From: RGDT01 sp964630925
GTDB taxonomy: Bacteria > Planctomycetota > Planctomycetia > Gemmatales > Gemmataceae
Direction of reading: 5' to 3'
Length of the DNA stretch: 64,000 bases
NCBI GenBank assembly: GCA_964630925.1
Contig: CAZVZK010000015.1
Location: 42,820-106,819, forward strand
The notes under the pieces were generated by a model, which did no database searches, was not told where the DNA came from, and saw only the letters and a program-made list of their open reading frames with translations. Shown in pieces: positions 8,252 through 15,938 of this stretch (positions are counted from its first letter, which is position 1; every line of letters begins with the position of its first letter). The translations under genes and the position numbers were made by a program.

Positions 8252-11200
8252 TCAATCGACGTAGAGGAACTCGTTGAGGCCGAGCAGCACCTGGCAGAAG
8301 TCCGCCAGCGCCAACGCCTCCGGGGCCGGCTTCTTCTCGTCGGCGTACTCGCGGCGTTGCTCCTTCAGGAACGCCGCCGTCTCCTTCAGCTCGTCCGCCG
8401 ACGGGAGGCGGCCCACCGCCATCTCGTAGCCGGAACGCACCGCGTCTTCGTCGGCCATCCCCGCCAGACGCGCGGCGAACTTCCGTGACGCCTCGCGCAC
8501 CACCGGGCTGTTCATCAGTAGCAGCGCCTGGGGAGCGATGGTCGTGGTGGTCCGCGACTCGATGCCGACCGTGCCGTCGGGGGCGTCGAACAGCGTCATC
8601 ATCGGGTTGAGCTGGCTCCTCTTGAGGAAGAAGTACACCGAACGCCGCTTCATGTTCACGTCCAGCGTCCCCGCCCCGCCCATCCGTCGGTCGAGCTGCC
8701 CCGACACCGCCAGCAGCGAGTCGCGCACGCTCTCCGCCTCCAGCCGACGCGGCACCCGCCGCCAGAGGAAGCGGTTCTCGCTGTCGATGGCGTTCTTCGC
8801 CGCGTCGTCGGCCGAGGCCTGCTGCCAGGCGGCACTGGTGAGAATGAGGCGGTGGATGTGCTTGAGCGACCAGCCCGACGAGATCAGCTCGCCGGCCAGC
8901 CAGTCGAGCAATTCGGGGTGCGTGGGCCGCTCACCCTGCGTGCCGAAGTCGCTCGGCGTGGCCACGATCCCTCTGCCGAAATGGTGCTGCCACAGCCGGT
9001 TGACCATGACGCGCGCCAGCAGGTGGCCGGCGCCGTCCTCCACGTCTACCAGCCAGTCGGCCATCGCCCGCCGCGTGCCGGGGGTGCGTGACGTGGGGAC
9101 GGGCCGCCACTTCTTGACGGCCTCGGGCCGGCGGACCAGGACCTCGGGGAATGCCTGCGTGGCGACGCCGTCCTTCTGGTTGGAATCGCCGCGGAGGAGG
9201 TAGTGCGTCTGCTCCAGGTAGTCGCCGCCCTGCGTGTGCAGGCGCACCGCCGGCACGCCCTCGGAGCAGATCATCGCCTTGACCTTGCCCACGTCGGGGC
9301 CCTTGCGCTTCAAGGCCTCCAGGCCGTCATTCTGCTTGCGCCACGCCGCATCCTGCGTGCGGTACCACGCCAGGACGACGGCCGCCTCCTTCTCGGAGAA
9401 CTCCCCCTTCACCGACAGCGCCGCCCGCACCGCCGGCGGGATCCCCTCGCCCGCAGTCGCGGGGGCCTTGGTGTCGCCCGTCACCGACACGCGCGGCCTG
9501 CCGATGGAGTGCTGCGTGTTGTTGTTGAAACGCAGCGTCAGCACCAGCTCGGCGCCGGCGGCGGCCACCTCCACCGGCTCGGCCAGGTCGAAGACGGCGG
9601 CGTGGTCCTTGCCGAATTGCGGATCGACCGCCCACGCCGATCGCGGGTCGGCGTCGATGACGGCGGCCACGGGCAGCCCCTTCTGCTCGAACGTCGCCCG
9701 TGCGTTGGCCAGCTTCAGCGGCTTGTCCGCAAGGGTGGCCTTGAGGTCGCTGAGGGCGAAGTTGCCGTTGGGTGCGCGTCCCGGCCCGCCCTTGACGAGC
9801 GACGGGTGCGCCAGCGCCTCCAGCCGGATGGCGGCCAACAGCCCCGGGGGCGCCGTCACCGTCAGGGTGTAGGTGTCATTCGGGGCGCTCTTGCCCGTGG
9901 CCAGGGAGGAGCCGTCCGGCTGGGTGACGAACACCGCGCCCCCTGCGGACTTCGCCTTCAGCGGCAGCACCAGCCAGGGCGTGCGTGCGCCCTTCTTCAT
10001 CCACTCGTGCATCCGCGTCTTCACCGGCCCCTGCTCCAGCTTCGCCAGCTCAGATTCGAGCCTCTTCACCTCGGAGGCGTGGCGCTCGCGGGCGGCCTTC
10101 GCCGCCACGGGGTCGAGGTCGATGTCCTGCTCGGAGCGGACGGTCTTGGTGAACGTGGAGACGAGCCGGTAATACTCGCGCGAGCCGATGGGGTCGTACT
10201 TGTGATCGTGGCAGCGGGCGCAGCCGAGCGTGATGCCGAGGAAGGCGGTCCCGGCGGTGCGGACGATGTCGTCCAGCTCGTCGTAGCGCTCCTTCTCGAC
10301 GGTGTTGGCGGTGATCTGCGTGCTGTGGACGCCGGCGCCGAGGAAGCCGGTGGCGGTGAGGGCGAGGGGGTCGTCCGGCGCGATCTCGTCGCCGGCGATC
10401 TGCCACCGGGCGAAGTCGCGATACGGCAAATCGGCGTTGAGCGCCTTGATGACGAAGTCGCGGTAGGGCCAGGCGTGCGGGCGGTCGTAATCATGCTCGA
10501 AGCCGTGGCTCTCGGCGAAGCGGGCCACGTCGAGCCAGTGCCGCGCCCACTTCTCGCCCGTGGCCGGGGAGGCGAGGAGGCGGTCCACGAGGCGTGCATG
10601 GGCGTCCGGGCGGCCGTCGGCGAGGGCCGCCGCCATCTCTTCCGGCGTCGGGGGCAGGCCCGTCAGGCCGAGATAAAGGCGGCGGGCGACGGTGCGTCTG
10701 TCGGCGCGGGGCGACGGGGTCAACCCCTTCTTCTCCATCGCCGCGAGGAGGAAGCGGTCGATGGGGTTGTTATCCCACCCGGCCTTCACGGCCGGGATGG
10801 GTGGTTTCACCAGGGGGCGGAAGGACCAGAAGTCGCGGTCCTCCGCGGTGACGACGAAGGTCTTGGGCTTGACCGCCTCCTTGCGTCCGTCGAGGGGCTT
10901 GTCGTAGGGGGCGCCGAGGTCGATCCATTTCGCGAGGTCGGCGCGTTGCTGCTTGCCGAGCGGGTCGTTGCCCTTGGGCGGCATGAACGGCTCATCGAGG
11001 TGCGCCGAGAGGCGGTGCATGCGGCTGGTGGCGCTCTTGCCGGGGATGATGGCCGGGCCGTTGTCGCCGCCTTTGAGGAGGAGGTCGCGTGTGGCGATGT
11101 CGAGGCCGCCGCGCAGCTTGGGGCCGGCGCCGTGACACTTGAAGCAGTGGTCGAGGAGGGTCTTGCGGACGGATTTCGTGAACAGCTCGCGGCCGGCGGC

Positions 11201-11296
11201 CATCTCTTTCGCGTGGCCGGGGGGCACCTCGGGCGGCTTGCCGGGGGGCGACGCGGCGAGCAGCAGGGGGAGGGCGGCGAGGGGGAGGAAGCGCAT
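8252..11296 (-). CDS. PSD1 planctomycete cytochrome-c-like / DUF1549 / DUF1553 protein
   Basis: 1014 residues from the ATG at 11296, which opens a clean signal peptide (MRFLPLAALPLLLAASPPG); the frame extends 11 codons upstream without one. A CFKCH site at residues 51-55 is the haem-c-like motif of the PSD1 domain. DUF1549 follows (FWSFRPLVKPPIP, ARHWLDVARFAESHGFEHD, GCARCHDHKYDP) and then DUF1553 near the C-terminus (RVMVNRLWQHHFGRGIV, PSDFGTQGERPTHPELLDWL, RRLEAESVRDSLLAVSG). It is a large exported surface-type protein. The electron-transfer role is inferred from the CxxCH alone. It pairs with the DUF1501 gene. Confidence 0.9.
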   Translation of the reverse strand: MRFLPLAALPLLLAASPPGKPPEVPPGHAKEMAAGRELFTKSVRKTLLDHCFKCHGAGPKLRGGLDIATRDLLLKGGDNGPAIIPGKSATSRMHRLSAHLDEPFMPPKGNDPLGKQQRADLAKWIDLGAPYDKPLDGRKEAVKPKTFVVTAEDRDFWSFRPLVKPPIPAVKAGWDNNPIDRFLLAAMEKKGLTPSPRADRRTVARRLYLGLTGLPPTPEEMAAALADGRPDAHARLVDRLLASPATGEKWARHWLDVARFAESHGFEHDYDRPHAWPYRDFVIKALNADLPYRDFARWQIAGDEIAPDDPLALTATGFLGAGVHSTQITANTVEKERYDELDDIVRTAGTAFLGITLGCARCHDHKYDPIGSREYYRLVSTFTKTVRSEQDIDLDPVAAKAARERHASEVKRLESELAKLEQGPVKTRMHEWMKKGARTPWLVLPLKAKSAGGAVFVTQPDGSSLATGKSAPNDTYTLTVTAPPGLLAAIRLEALAHPSLVKGGPGRAPNGNFALSDLKATLADKPLKLANARATFEQKGLPVAAVIDADPRSAWAVDPQFGKDHAAVFDLAEPVEVAAAGAELVLTLRFNNNTQHSIGRPRVSVTGDTKAPATAGEGIPPAVRAALSVKGEFSEKEAAVVLAWYRTQDAAWRKQNDGLEALKRKGPDVGKVKAMICSEGVPAVRLHTQGGDYLEQTHYLLRGDSNQKDGVATQAFPEVLVRRPEAVKKWRPVPTSRTPGTRRAMADWLVDVEDGAGHLLARVMVNRLWQHHFGRGIVATPSDFGTQGERPTHPELLDWLAGELISSGWSLKHIHRLILTSAAWQQASADDAAKNAIDSENRFLWRRVPRRLEAESVRDSLLAVSGQLDRRMGGAGTLDVNMKRRSVYFFLKRSQLNPMMTLFDAPDGTVGIESRTTTTIAPQALLLMNSPVVREASRKFAARLAGMADEDAVRSGYEMAVGRLPSADELKETAAFLKEQRREYADEKKPAPEALALADFCQVLLGLNEFLYVD

Positions 11297-11383
11297 GGCG
11301 GGATGCTCCGGCAGGCGGGAGGATATCATCGAGGCTACCGGTTGGCGCGGCTCAGGTCAAGGAAGCGGCGGCGTCGAACGCCC

Positions 11384-11411
11384 TTGAACTTTGCCCCGGA
11401 GCGGCTAGAAT
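11384..11411 (+). promoter_or_regulatory. Sigma70-type promoter for tRNA-His
   Basis: TTGAAC (11384-11389), a 16-base spacer and TAGAAT (11406-11411) lie just ahead of the tRNA. The predicted start of transcription, about 11418, is only a few bases before the mature tRNA. Confidence 0.6.
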
Positions 11412-11423
11412 GCTGGTGTTCAT

Positions 11424-11498
11424 GGTGGGTGTAGCTCAGCTGGTTAGAGCGCCAGACTGTGGATCTGGATGTCGGGGGTTCAAATCCCCTCACTCACC
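11424..11498 (+). tRNA. tRNA-His (GTG)
   Basis: Full cloverleaf. The acceptor stem GTGGGTG pairs with CACTCAC (one G-U). The anticodon stem CCAGA/TCTGG encloses CTGTGGA with anticodon GTG, and the T arm is GGGGG-TTCAAAT-CCCCT. The extra 5' G at 11424 facing C73 is the G-1 identity element of histidine tRNAs. The CCA end is not encoded. Confidence 0.97.
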
Positions 11499-11772
11499 CC
11501 TCTCCGCCCCACTTCCCTCCCTCGATCCCCGTGCGTCTCCATCGGGTGCCGCCGTGAGGCCGTCTCGGTGGGGCCCCGTCATGCGCCCGGTGCCCCTGCG
11601 GACTTGACAGGAGGCCGCCGGGGAGGGAAAATTGTCCCTAAGGAGGCGACCCGAGAAAGGGGTCTTCGCAGGCATCAGGAGCCATACGCCTCCGAGACAG
11701 TTGGGCGGATGTCGGGGTGCGCCATCGCGTCATGGCCGCCGCGTGTCCGTATACCCCTGACGGAGCCTCCGA

Positions 11773-12552
11773 ATGAACTGCCTCGCGCGTCTGATGCAGG
11801 TGGCGTATGCCCTGGGGATCGTGGGAGCGGTGGTGCTGCTGACCACCCCCGGCGAGTCGCACGGGCAGTACCGCAAGGGCATCCCCGGCCGGCCCGGCCT
11901 CAACGGCTCGCCGCTGTCGCCCTGGGGCGGCCTCAGCCCGGCGCCCAGCCCGATGGGCGGCATGAACGTCAACATGTCCACCGGGCAGAACACCTCGGTG
12001 ACCATCAACACGAACTCCTCGCTCAACGGCAACGTCGCCGGACAGAACAACCTGGTGGGCGGCCTCAGCCTCGCCGGCGGCATCAGCCTGTCGGGCGGCA
12101 TCAGCCTCTCCGGCGGCATCAGCCTTGCGGGAGGTATCAGCCTTTCCGGCGGTCTCGTGGGCGGCCTACAGGGCGGCCTGGTCGGTGGGCTTGCGGGCGG
12201 GCTGCAGGGCGGCCTCGTGGGCGGTTTGCAGGGCGGGTTCGCCGGCGGATTGGCGGGCGGCCTCCAGGGCGGATTCGCTGGCGGTTTGCAGGGCGGGTTC
12301 GCCGGCGGGCTGGCGGGCGGCCTACAGGGCGGCTTCAATCTCGCCGGCGGGCTCCAGGGCGGCCTGGTCGGCGGCCTGCAGGGCGGGTTCGCGGGCGGTC
12401 TGCAGGGCGGGTTCGCCGGCGGCCTGCAAGGCGGATTCGCTGGTGGCCTACAGGGCGGGTTCGCGGGCGGCCTGCAGGGCGGCTTCAACCTCGCGGGCGG
12501 CTTCAACAAGGGGGCACTCGGCGTCTGCGGCGGCTCCGCCCAGGGCTTCTAG
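11773..12552 (+). CDS. Secreted glycine-rich tandem-repeat protein
   Basis: 259 residues. A signal peptide (MQVAYALGIVGAVVLLTTPG region) leads to a short Pro/Gly stretch, a polar NVNMSTGQNTSVTINTNSS segment and then about 160 residues of repeats. The first repeats are 6 residues (GGISLS, GGISLA); the later ones are 8 residues (GGLQGGFA or GGLVGGLQ), each a 24-base unit. The end has one cysteine (GVCGGSAQGF). The composition suggests an extracellular glycine-rich structural or matrix protein; no enzyme motif is present. The opposite strand is open only because of the repeat and would give Pro/Arg repeats without a signal peptide. Confidence 0.7.
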   Translation: MNCLARLMQVAYALGIVGAVVLLTTPGESHGQYRKGIPGRPGLNGSPLSPWGGLSPAPSPMGGMNVNMSTGQNTSVTINTNSSLNGNVAGQNNLVGGLSLAGGISLSGGISLSGGISLAGGISLSGGLVGGLQGGLVGGLAGGLQGGLVGGLQGGFAGGLAGGLQGGFAGGLQGGFAGGLAGGLQGGFNLAGGLQGGLVGGLQGGFAGGLQGGFAGGLQGGFAGGLQGGFAGGLQGGFNLAGGFNKGALGVCGGSAQGF

Positions 12553-12559
12553 CTAGCGA

Positions 12560-12654
12560 TCCGTCAAGCTTCGATTGACGGGTTGTCCCGGCCCGAAGCG
12601 CAAGTGCGGGAGCCCCGGCGCAACCGGGTCACCCGGCAATCGACGCTTGACGGA
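12560..12654. repeat. Inverted-repeat element between convergent genes
   Basis: An 18-base arm at 12560-12577 is repeated inverted at 12637-12654 with one mismatch. Inside is a second short stem (CCCGG/CCGGG around 12614-12627). It fills the gap between the Gly-rich gene and the FmdB-like gene and abuts the latter's stop codon, so it may serve as a bidirectional terminator or be a small non-autonomous repeat. Confidence 0.65.
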
Positions 12655-12873
12655 CTACTCCGTACCCTTCCAACGCCCGCACACGGGGCCGCACGGCGGG
12701 CCCTGTGAGCGGCACGTCTGCGGCCCGGCGCCGGCCGCCGGGGCGGCGGGCAGGCTGAGCTGGCGGGCCAGCTCCTTGCCCTTGCAGTGGGGGCACTCCG
12801 GCTCGTCGCCGTGGAAGACGAGGGCCTCGAACGCGTGGCCGCAGGAGGCGCACTGGTAGTCGAAGAGCGGCAT
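12655..12873 (-). CDS. FmdB-family zinc ribbon protein
   Basis: 72 residues starting MPLFDYQCASCGHAFEAL, the standard opening of the FmdB/CxxC_CXXC_SSSS regulatory zinc ribbon. The second knuckle is CPHC. A Gly/Ala/Pro linker leads to a short tail with two more cysteine pairs (GPPCGPVCGRW), typical for the family. The function of these proteins is unproven. It lies 7 bases after the rhomboid stop in the same direction, so the two are probably co-transcribed. Confidence 0.82.
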   Translation of the reverse strand: MPLFDYQCASCGHAFEALVFHGDEPECPHCKGKELARQLSLPAAPAAGAGPQTCRSQGPPCGPVCGRWKGTE

Positions 12874-12880
12874 GGCAGCC

Positions 12881-13828
12881 TCAGGATTGCTTCTTCCGGA
12901 TGGTGTCGCTGGCCCGCAATAACGTCTGCTTCTCGGCCTCGGTGAGGCCGCCCATTCCGACCCGGCTCACCTTGGCGAGGATGGCGTCCATCTGCGCCTC
13001 GAGCTGCTCGTCGTCGATGCGCGACGCCGGGGCGGCGGGGGGCGTCGGTTCCTCGTCGGGGGCGTAGATGCGCAGGCGGGCGCGGCCGCGTTTCGCGGCG
13101 GCCTCGGGGCCGCCCCAGCCCCAGCCGGAGAACAGGCCGGAGAATTGCCACTCGAACTTCCAGTACATGTAGCCGAAGAGGGCGCCGGCCAGGTGGGCGG
13201 AGGTGGCGATGCCTTCGTTGGACTTGCCGAGGAACGAGAAGGCGTCGCGGGCGAGGAGGTAGACGATCACCAGCCAGATCGGCACGGGGATGAAGAAGAA
13301 GAGGTGGATGACCTGGTCGGGGTACCAGAGGGCCGAGAGGAGGAGGACGGCGAGGACGGCGCCGGAGGCGCCGACGACGGGGGCCCTGATGGGGTGCAAG
13401 CCGGCCATCGCGGCGGCGGTGTAGGCCACGCCGGCGAAGACGGCGGCGAGGAGGTAGAAGACGAGGAACTCCCGTCCGCCGATGCGCTCCTCGACCTGGC
13501 GGCCGAACCACCAGAGGAAGAGCATGTTGCCCAGGATGTGCCAGACGGAGACGGTGCTGTGCAGGAAGGCGTAGGTGAGGAGGCGCCACACCTCGCCGCG
13601 CAGGACCTTCGGCACGTCGAGGCAGAGGGCGTCGGTGAATGGTTGGCGGAAGGCGCGGTAGGGGACGCCGTCGTCGAAGGCGATGCCCTGCGAGCGGGTG
13701 ATGAGCTGCAGGACGATGCAGACGACGTTGGCCGCGATGAGCCAGGTGCAGACCTTGGCCCCGTCCTCCATGCCGCCGAGGAAGCTCGGGGCCTCCTTGC
13801 GGTAGTAGTCGCGGTCCTGGATGCCCAT
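12881..13828 (-). CDS. Rhomboid-family intramembrane serine protease
   Basis: 315 residues. At least six hydrophobic segments carry the rhomboid signature: HILGN with Asn101, GASGA with catalytic Ser155, and AHLAGALFG with catalytic His212. The extra-cytoplasmic WRLLTYAFLH turn before helix 2 is also typical. The C-terminal ~80 residues are soluble (DEEPTPPAAPASRIDDEQLE, then a helix ending TIRKKQS) and resemble the DUF6576 tail of planctomycete rhomboids. It should cleave transmembrane substrates; the substrate is unknown. It is divergent from the RHH/zinc gene. Confidence 0.92.
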   Translation of the reverse strand: MGIQDRDYYRKEAPSFLGGMEDGAKVCTWLIAANVVCIVLQLITRSQGIAFDDGVPYRAFRQPFTDALCLDVPKVLRGEVWRLLTYAFLHSTVSVWHILGNMLFLWWFGRQVEERIGGREFLVFYLLAAVFAGVAYTAAAMAGLHPIRAPVVGASGAVLAVLLLSALWYPDQVIHLFFFIPVPIWLVIVYLLARDAFSFLGKSNEGIATSAHLAGALFGYMYWKFEWQFSGLFSGWGWGGPEAAAKRGRARLRIYAPDEEPTPPAAPASRIDDEQLEAQMDAILAKVSRVGMGGLTEAEKQTLLRASDTIRKKQS

Positions 13829-13923
13829 CGGCCCAGCCCCCGTGCGCCCCCCGGAGGGGCATGCCCATGCTGTTTTACCATATCGGCGCGGCGGGGGGGA
13901 AGACGTTTCCGTCGGTGGGGCTG

Positions 13924-13950
13924 TTGCCGGCGGGGCGAGTGGGGTAGAAT
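13924..13950 (+). promoter_or_regulatory. Possible promoter for the RHH/zinc protein gene
   Basis: TTGCCG (13924-13929) and TAGAAT (13945-13950) are 15 bases apart, 30 bases before the ATG at 13981. The short spacer makes this tentative. Confidence 0.35.
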
Positions 13951-13980
13951 GACGTAATACATCCGTCCCGGAGCCGATCC

Positions 13981-14424
13981 ATGCCCGCGAAGAAGCACGA
14001 GAGGCCGCACAAGGAGAAGGTCGTCGCCTTCAAGGTCGATCACGAGCTGGCCGAGCTGCTCGACAAGCTGCCCAACAAGAGCGCGTTCATCCGCAAGGCC
14101 ATCGAGGCCCAGCTCGGCCGGGCCTGCCCCCTGTGCGCTGGCAAGGGCGTCGTGCCGCTGGGCGTCCACGACCACTATGCGCCGCTCATCGCGAAATTCA
14201 ACAAACGCGACTGTGACCACTGCGGCGATCATCTGGCCTTGCCGAAGGACCCCGGCGAGCTGCGGCCCGACGACAAGGACCGGCTGGAGCAGTTCTTCAA
14301 GGGCGGGCCGCTGTACTGCGCCGACTGCTTCGACGAGGCCCCCGCCTGCGACGTGGGCGATTGCGGCATGCACGTCGATCACGAGCACGTCGCCGACCAC
14401 CTGCGCCGGTCTCACCACCCGTGA
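13981..14424 (+). CDS. Ribbon-helix-helix-like protein with zinc knuckles
   Basis: 147 residues. Residues 12-41 (VVAFKVDHELAELLDKL, then SAFIRKAIEAQL) look like a ribbon-helix-helix DNA-binding module. Downstream are CPLC, CDHCGDH and CADC pairs and a C-terminal Cys/His cluster (CDVGDCGMHVDHEHVADHLR), so at least one and perhaps two zinc sites. It is likely a small DNA-binding regulator. Its stop overlaps the GTG start of the PLP decarboxylase gene (GTGA), which suggests translational coupling. Confidence 0.65.
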   Translation: MPAKKHERPHKEKVVAFKVDHELAELLDKLPNKSAFIRKAIEAQLGRACPLCAGKGVVPLGVHDHYAPLIAKFNKRDCDHCGDHLALPKDPGELRPDDKDRLEQFFKGGPLYCADCFDEAPACDVGDCGMHVDHEHVADHLRRSHHP

Positions 14425-15788
14425 GCGCCGATCCCGCCCTCGAAGAGATGGCCTCCCGGGTCGTCGCCTGGGTGCTGCGCCACCTGGACACCCTGCCCGA
14501 TCAGCCAGTCGGTACGTTGGGAGACGCCGAGCAGCTGCGCCGGCTCCTGCACGAGGCCGCCCCCGAGGGCCCGACGCCGTTCGAGGTGGTGCTGGAGCGG
14601 TTCTCGACGGCGGTGGCCCCGTTCGCGTTCCGGCCGAGCCATCCGCGCTTCCTGGCGTTCATCCCGTCGGCGCCGTCCCCGGTGTCGATTCTCGCCGACT
14701 GGCTGGCGGCGGGGTGCAACTTCTTCGCGGGCGTGTGGCTGGAGGCCGCCGGGCCGACGCGCATCGAGCTGACCGTCCTCGACTGGTTCCGCACGCTGCT
14801 GGGGATGCCGGAGGGGGCGAGCGGGCTCCTCACCGGCGGCGGGTCGTCGGCCAACCTCACCGCCCTGGTGGCGGCGCGCGAGCGGCTGACGCGGGACGGG
14901 CGCGGGCGGGCGGTGATGTACGTCTCCGAGCAGCGGCACTGGTCGCTGGACCGGGCCGCCCACGTCGCGGGATTCTTCCCCGAGCAGCTGCGCCCGGTGG
15001 CGTGCGACGGCGGGCAGCGGATGGACGTGGCGGCGTTGAGGCGGCACATCGCGGCGGACAGGGCGGCGGGGCTGGTGCCGTGGCTGGTGGCGGCCAATGC
15101 CGGGACGACGAACACCGGGGCGATTGACCCGCTGGCGGAGATAGCCGAGGTGTGCCGGCGCGAGGGGCTGTGGTTCCATGTGGATGCGGCCTACGGGTGG
15201 GCGAACGCGCTGGTGCCGGAGGGGCGGGCGGAGCTGGAGGGCGTGGGGGAGGCGGACTCGGTGACGCTGGACCCGCACAAGTGGTTCGCGACGGGGTTCG
15301 ACGCGGGGGCGCTGCTCGTGCGTGACCCGGCGGGGCTGGAGCGGGCGTTTTCGCTGCGTCCGGAGTACATGCAGGACGTCGAGCCGGGCGCGGGCGAGGT
15401 GAACTTCTGCGACCGGGGGATCGACCTGTCGCGGCGCTTCCGGGCGCTGAAGATCTGGCTGCCCGTGCAGGTGCAGGGGCTGGGGTGGTATCGGGAGATG
15501 GTGCGGCACACGCGGCACCTGGCGCGGTTCGCGGCGGCGCGGCTGGCCGAGGCGGGCTTCGAGATCGCGTCGCCCCCGCGGCTGGGGCTGGTGGGGTTCC
15601 GCTGGCCTGGGGATGATGCGATGAATCTGGCGTTGACGGAGCGGGTGCGGGATGGGGGTGAGATGTTCCTCTCGACGACGCGGCTGGGCGGGCGTGTGGT
15701 CCTGCGGATGTGCTTCGTCAACTACCGCACGGCCGAGGCCGACGTGGAGCGGTGCGTGGCGGTGCTGGCGCGCGAGGCGCGGGGGTGA
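14421..15788 (+). CDS. PLP-dependent group II (aromatic-type) amino acid decarboxylase
   Basis: 455 residues from the GTG at 14421, which overlaps the preceding stop. Fold type I decarboxylase landmarks are present: FIPSAPSPVSILADWL, LTGGGSSANLTAL, HVDAAYGWA and the Schiff-base lysine 287 in DPHKWFATGFD. The length and motifs match the aromatic-L-amino-acid/tyrosine decarboxylase family. It removes the carboxylate of an amino acid to give an amine; the substrate (Tyr, Trp, Phe or other) cannot be fixed. The longer frame from 14361 would run inside the upstream gene. Confidence 0.88.
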   Translation: MSADPALEEMASRVVAWVLRHLDTLPDQPVGTLGDAEQLRRLLHEAAPEGPTPFEVVLERFSTAVAPFAFRPSHPRFLAFIPSAPSPVSILADWLAAGCNFFAGVWLEAAGPTRIELTVLDWFRTLLGMPEGASGLLTGGGSSANLTALVAARERLTRDGRGRAVMYVSEQRHWSLDRAAHVAGFFPEQLRPVACDGGQRMDVAALRRHIAADRAAGLVPWLVAANAGTTNTGAIDPLAEIAEVCRREGLWFHVDAAYGWANALVPEGRAELEGVGEADSVTLDPHKWFATGFDAGALLVRDPAGLERAFSLRPEYMQDVEPGAGEVNFCDRGIDLSRRFRALKIWLPVQVQGLGWYREMVRHTRHLARFAAARLAEAGFEIASPPRLGLVGFRWPGDDAMNLALTERVRDGGEMFLSTTRLGGRVVLRMCFVNYRTAEADVERCVAVLAREARG

Positions 15789-15938
15789 AGCCGGACAGGC
15801 CCCGGGGCCCGCAGAGCCTGGGTGGTTGACTGGCCGGGCGTCTCGTGCGTCCGTCGGCAACCCCACAAGGCCCGCCGCGATCAATCCCGCCTCCCTGACG
15901 CCGTCCATTACCTCCCTTGTCGGATCGGAGACAGCCCC

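Noticed and set aside
9203..11434. 743-residue open frame opposite the PSD1 gene
   Set aside because: Low-complexity Arg/Gly/Val composition with no motif, exactly antisense to a gene with clear domains; typical of a very G+C-rich genome.
11730..12509. Pro/Arg repeat protein opposite the Gly-rich gene
   Set aside because: The frame is open only because the 24-base repeat has no stop in that frame; it lacks a signal peptide and a ribosome site.
12125..12556. CRISPR-like array in the 24-base repeats
   Set aside because: The repeats have no unique spacers and are in phase with a coding frame.
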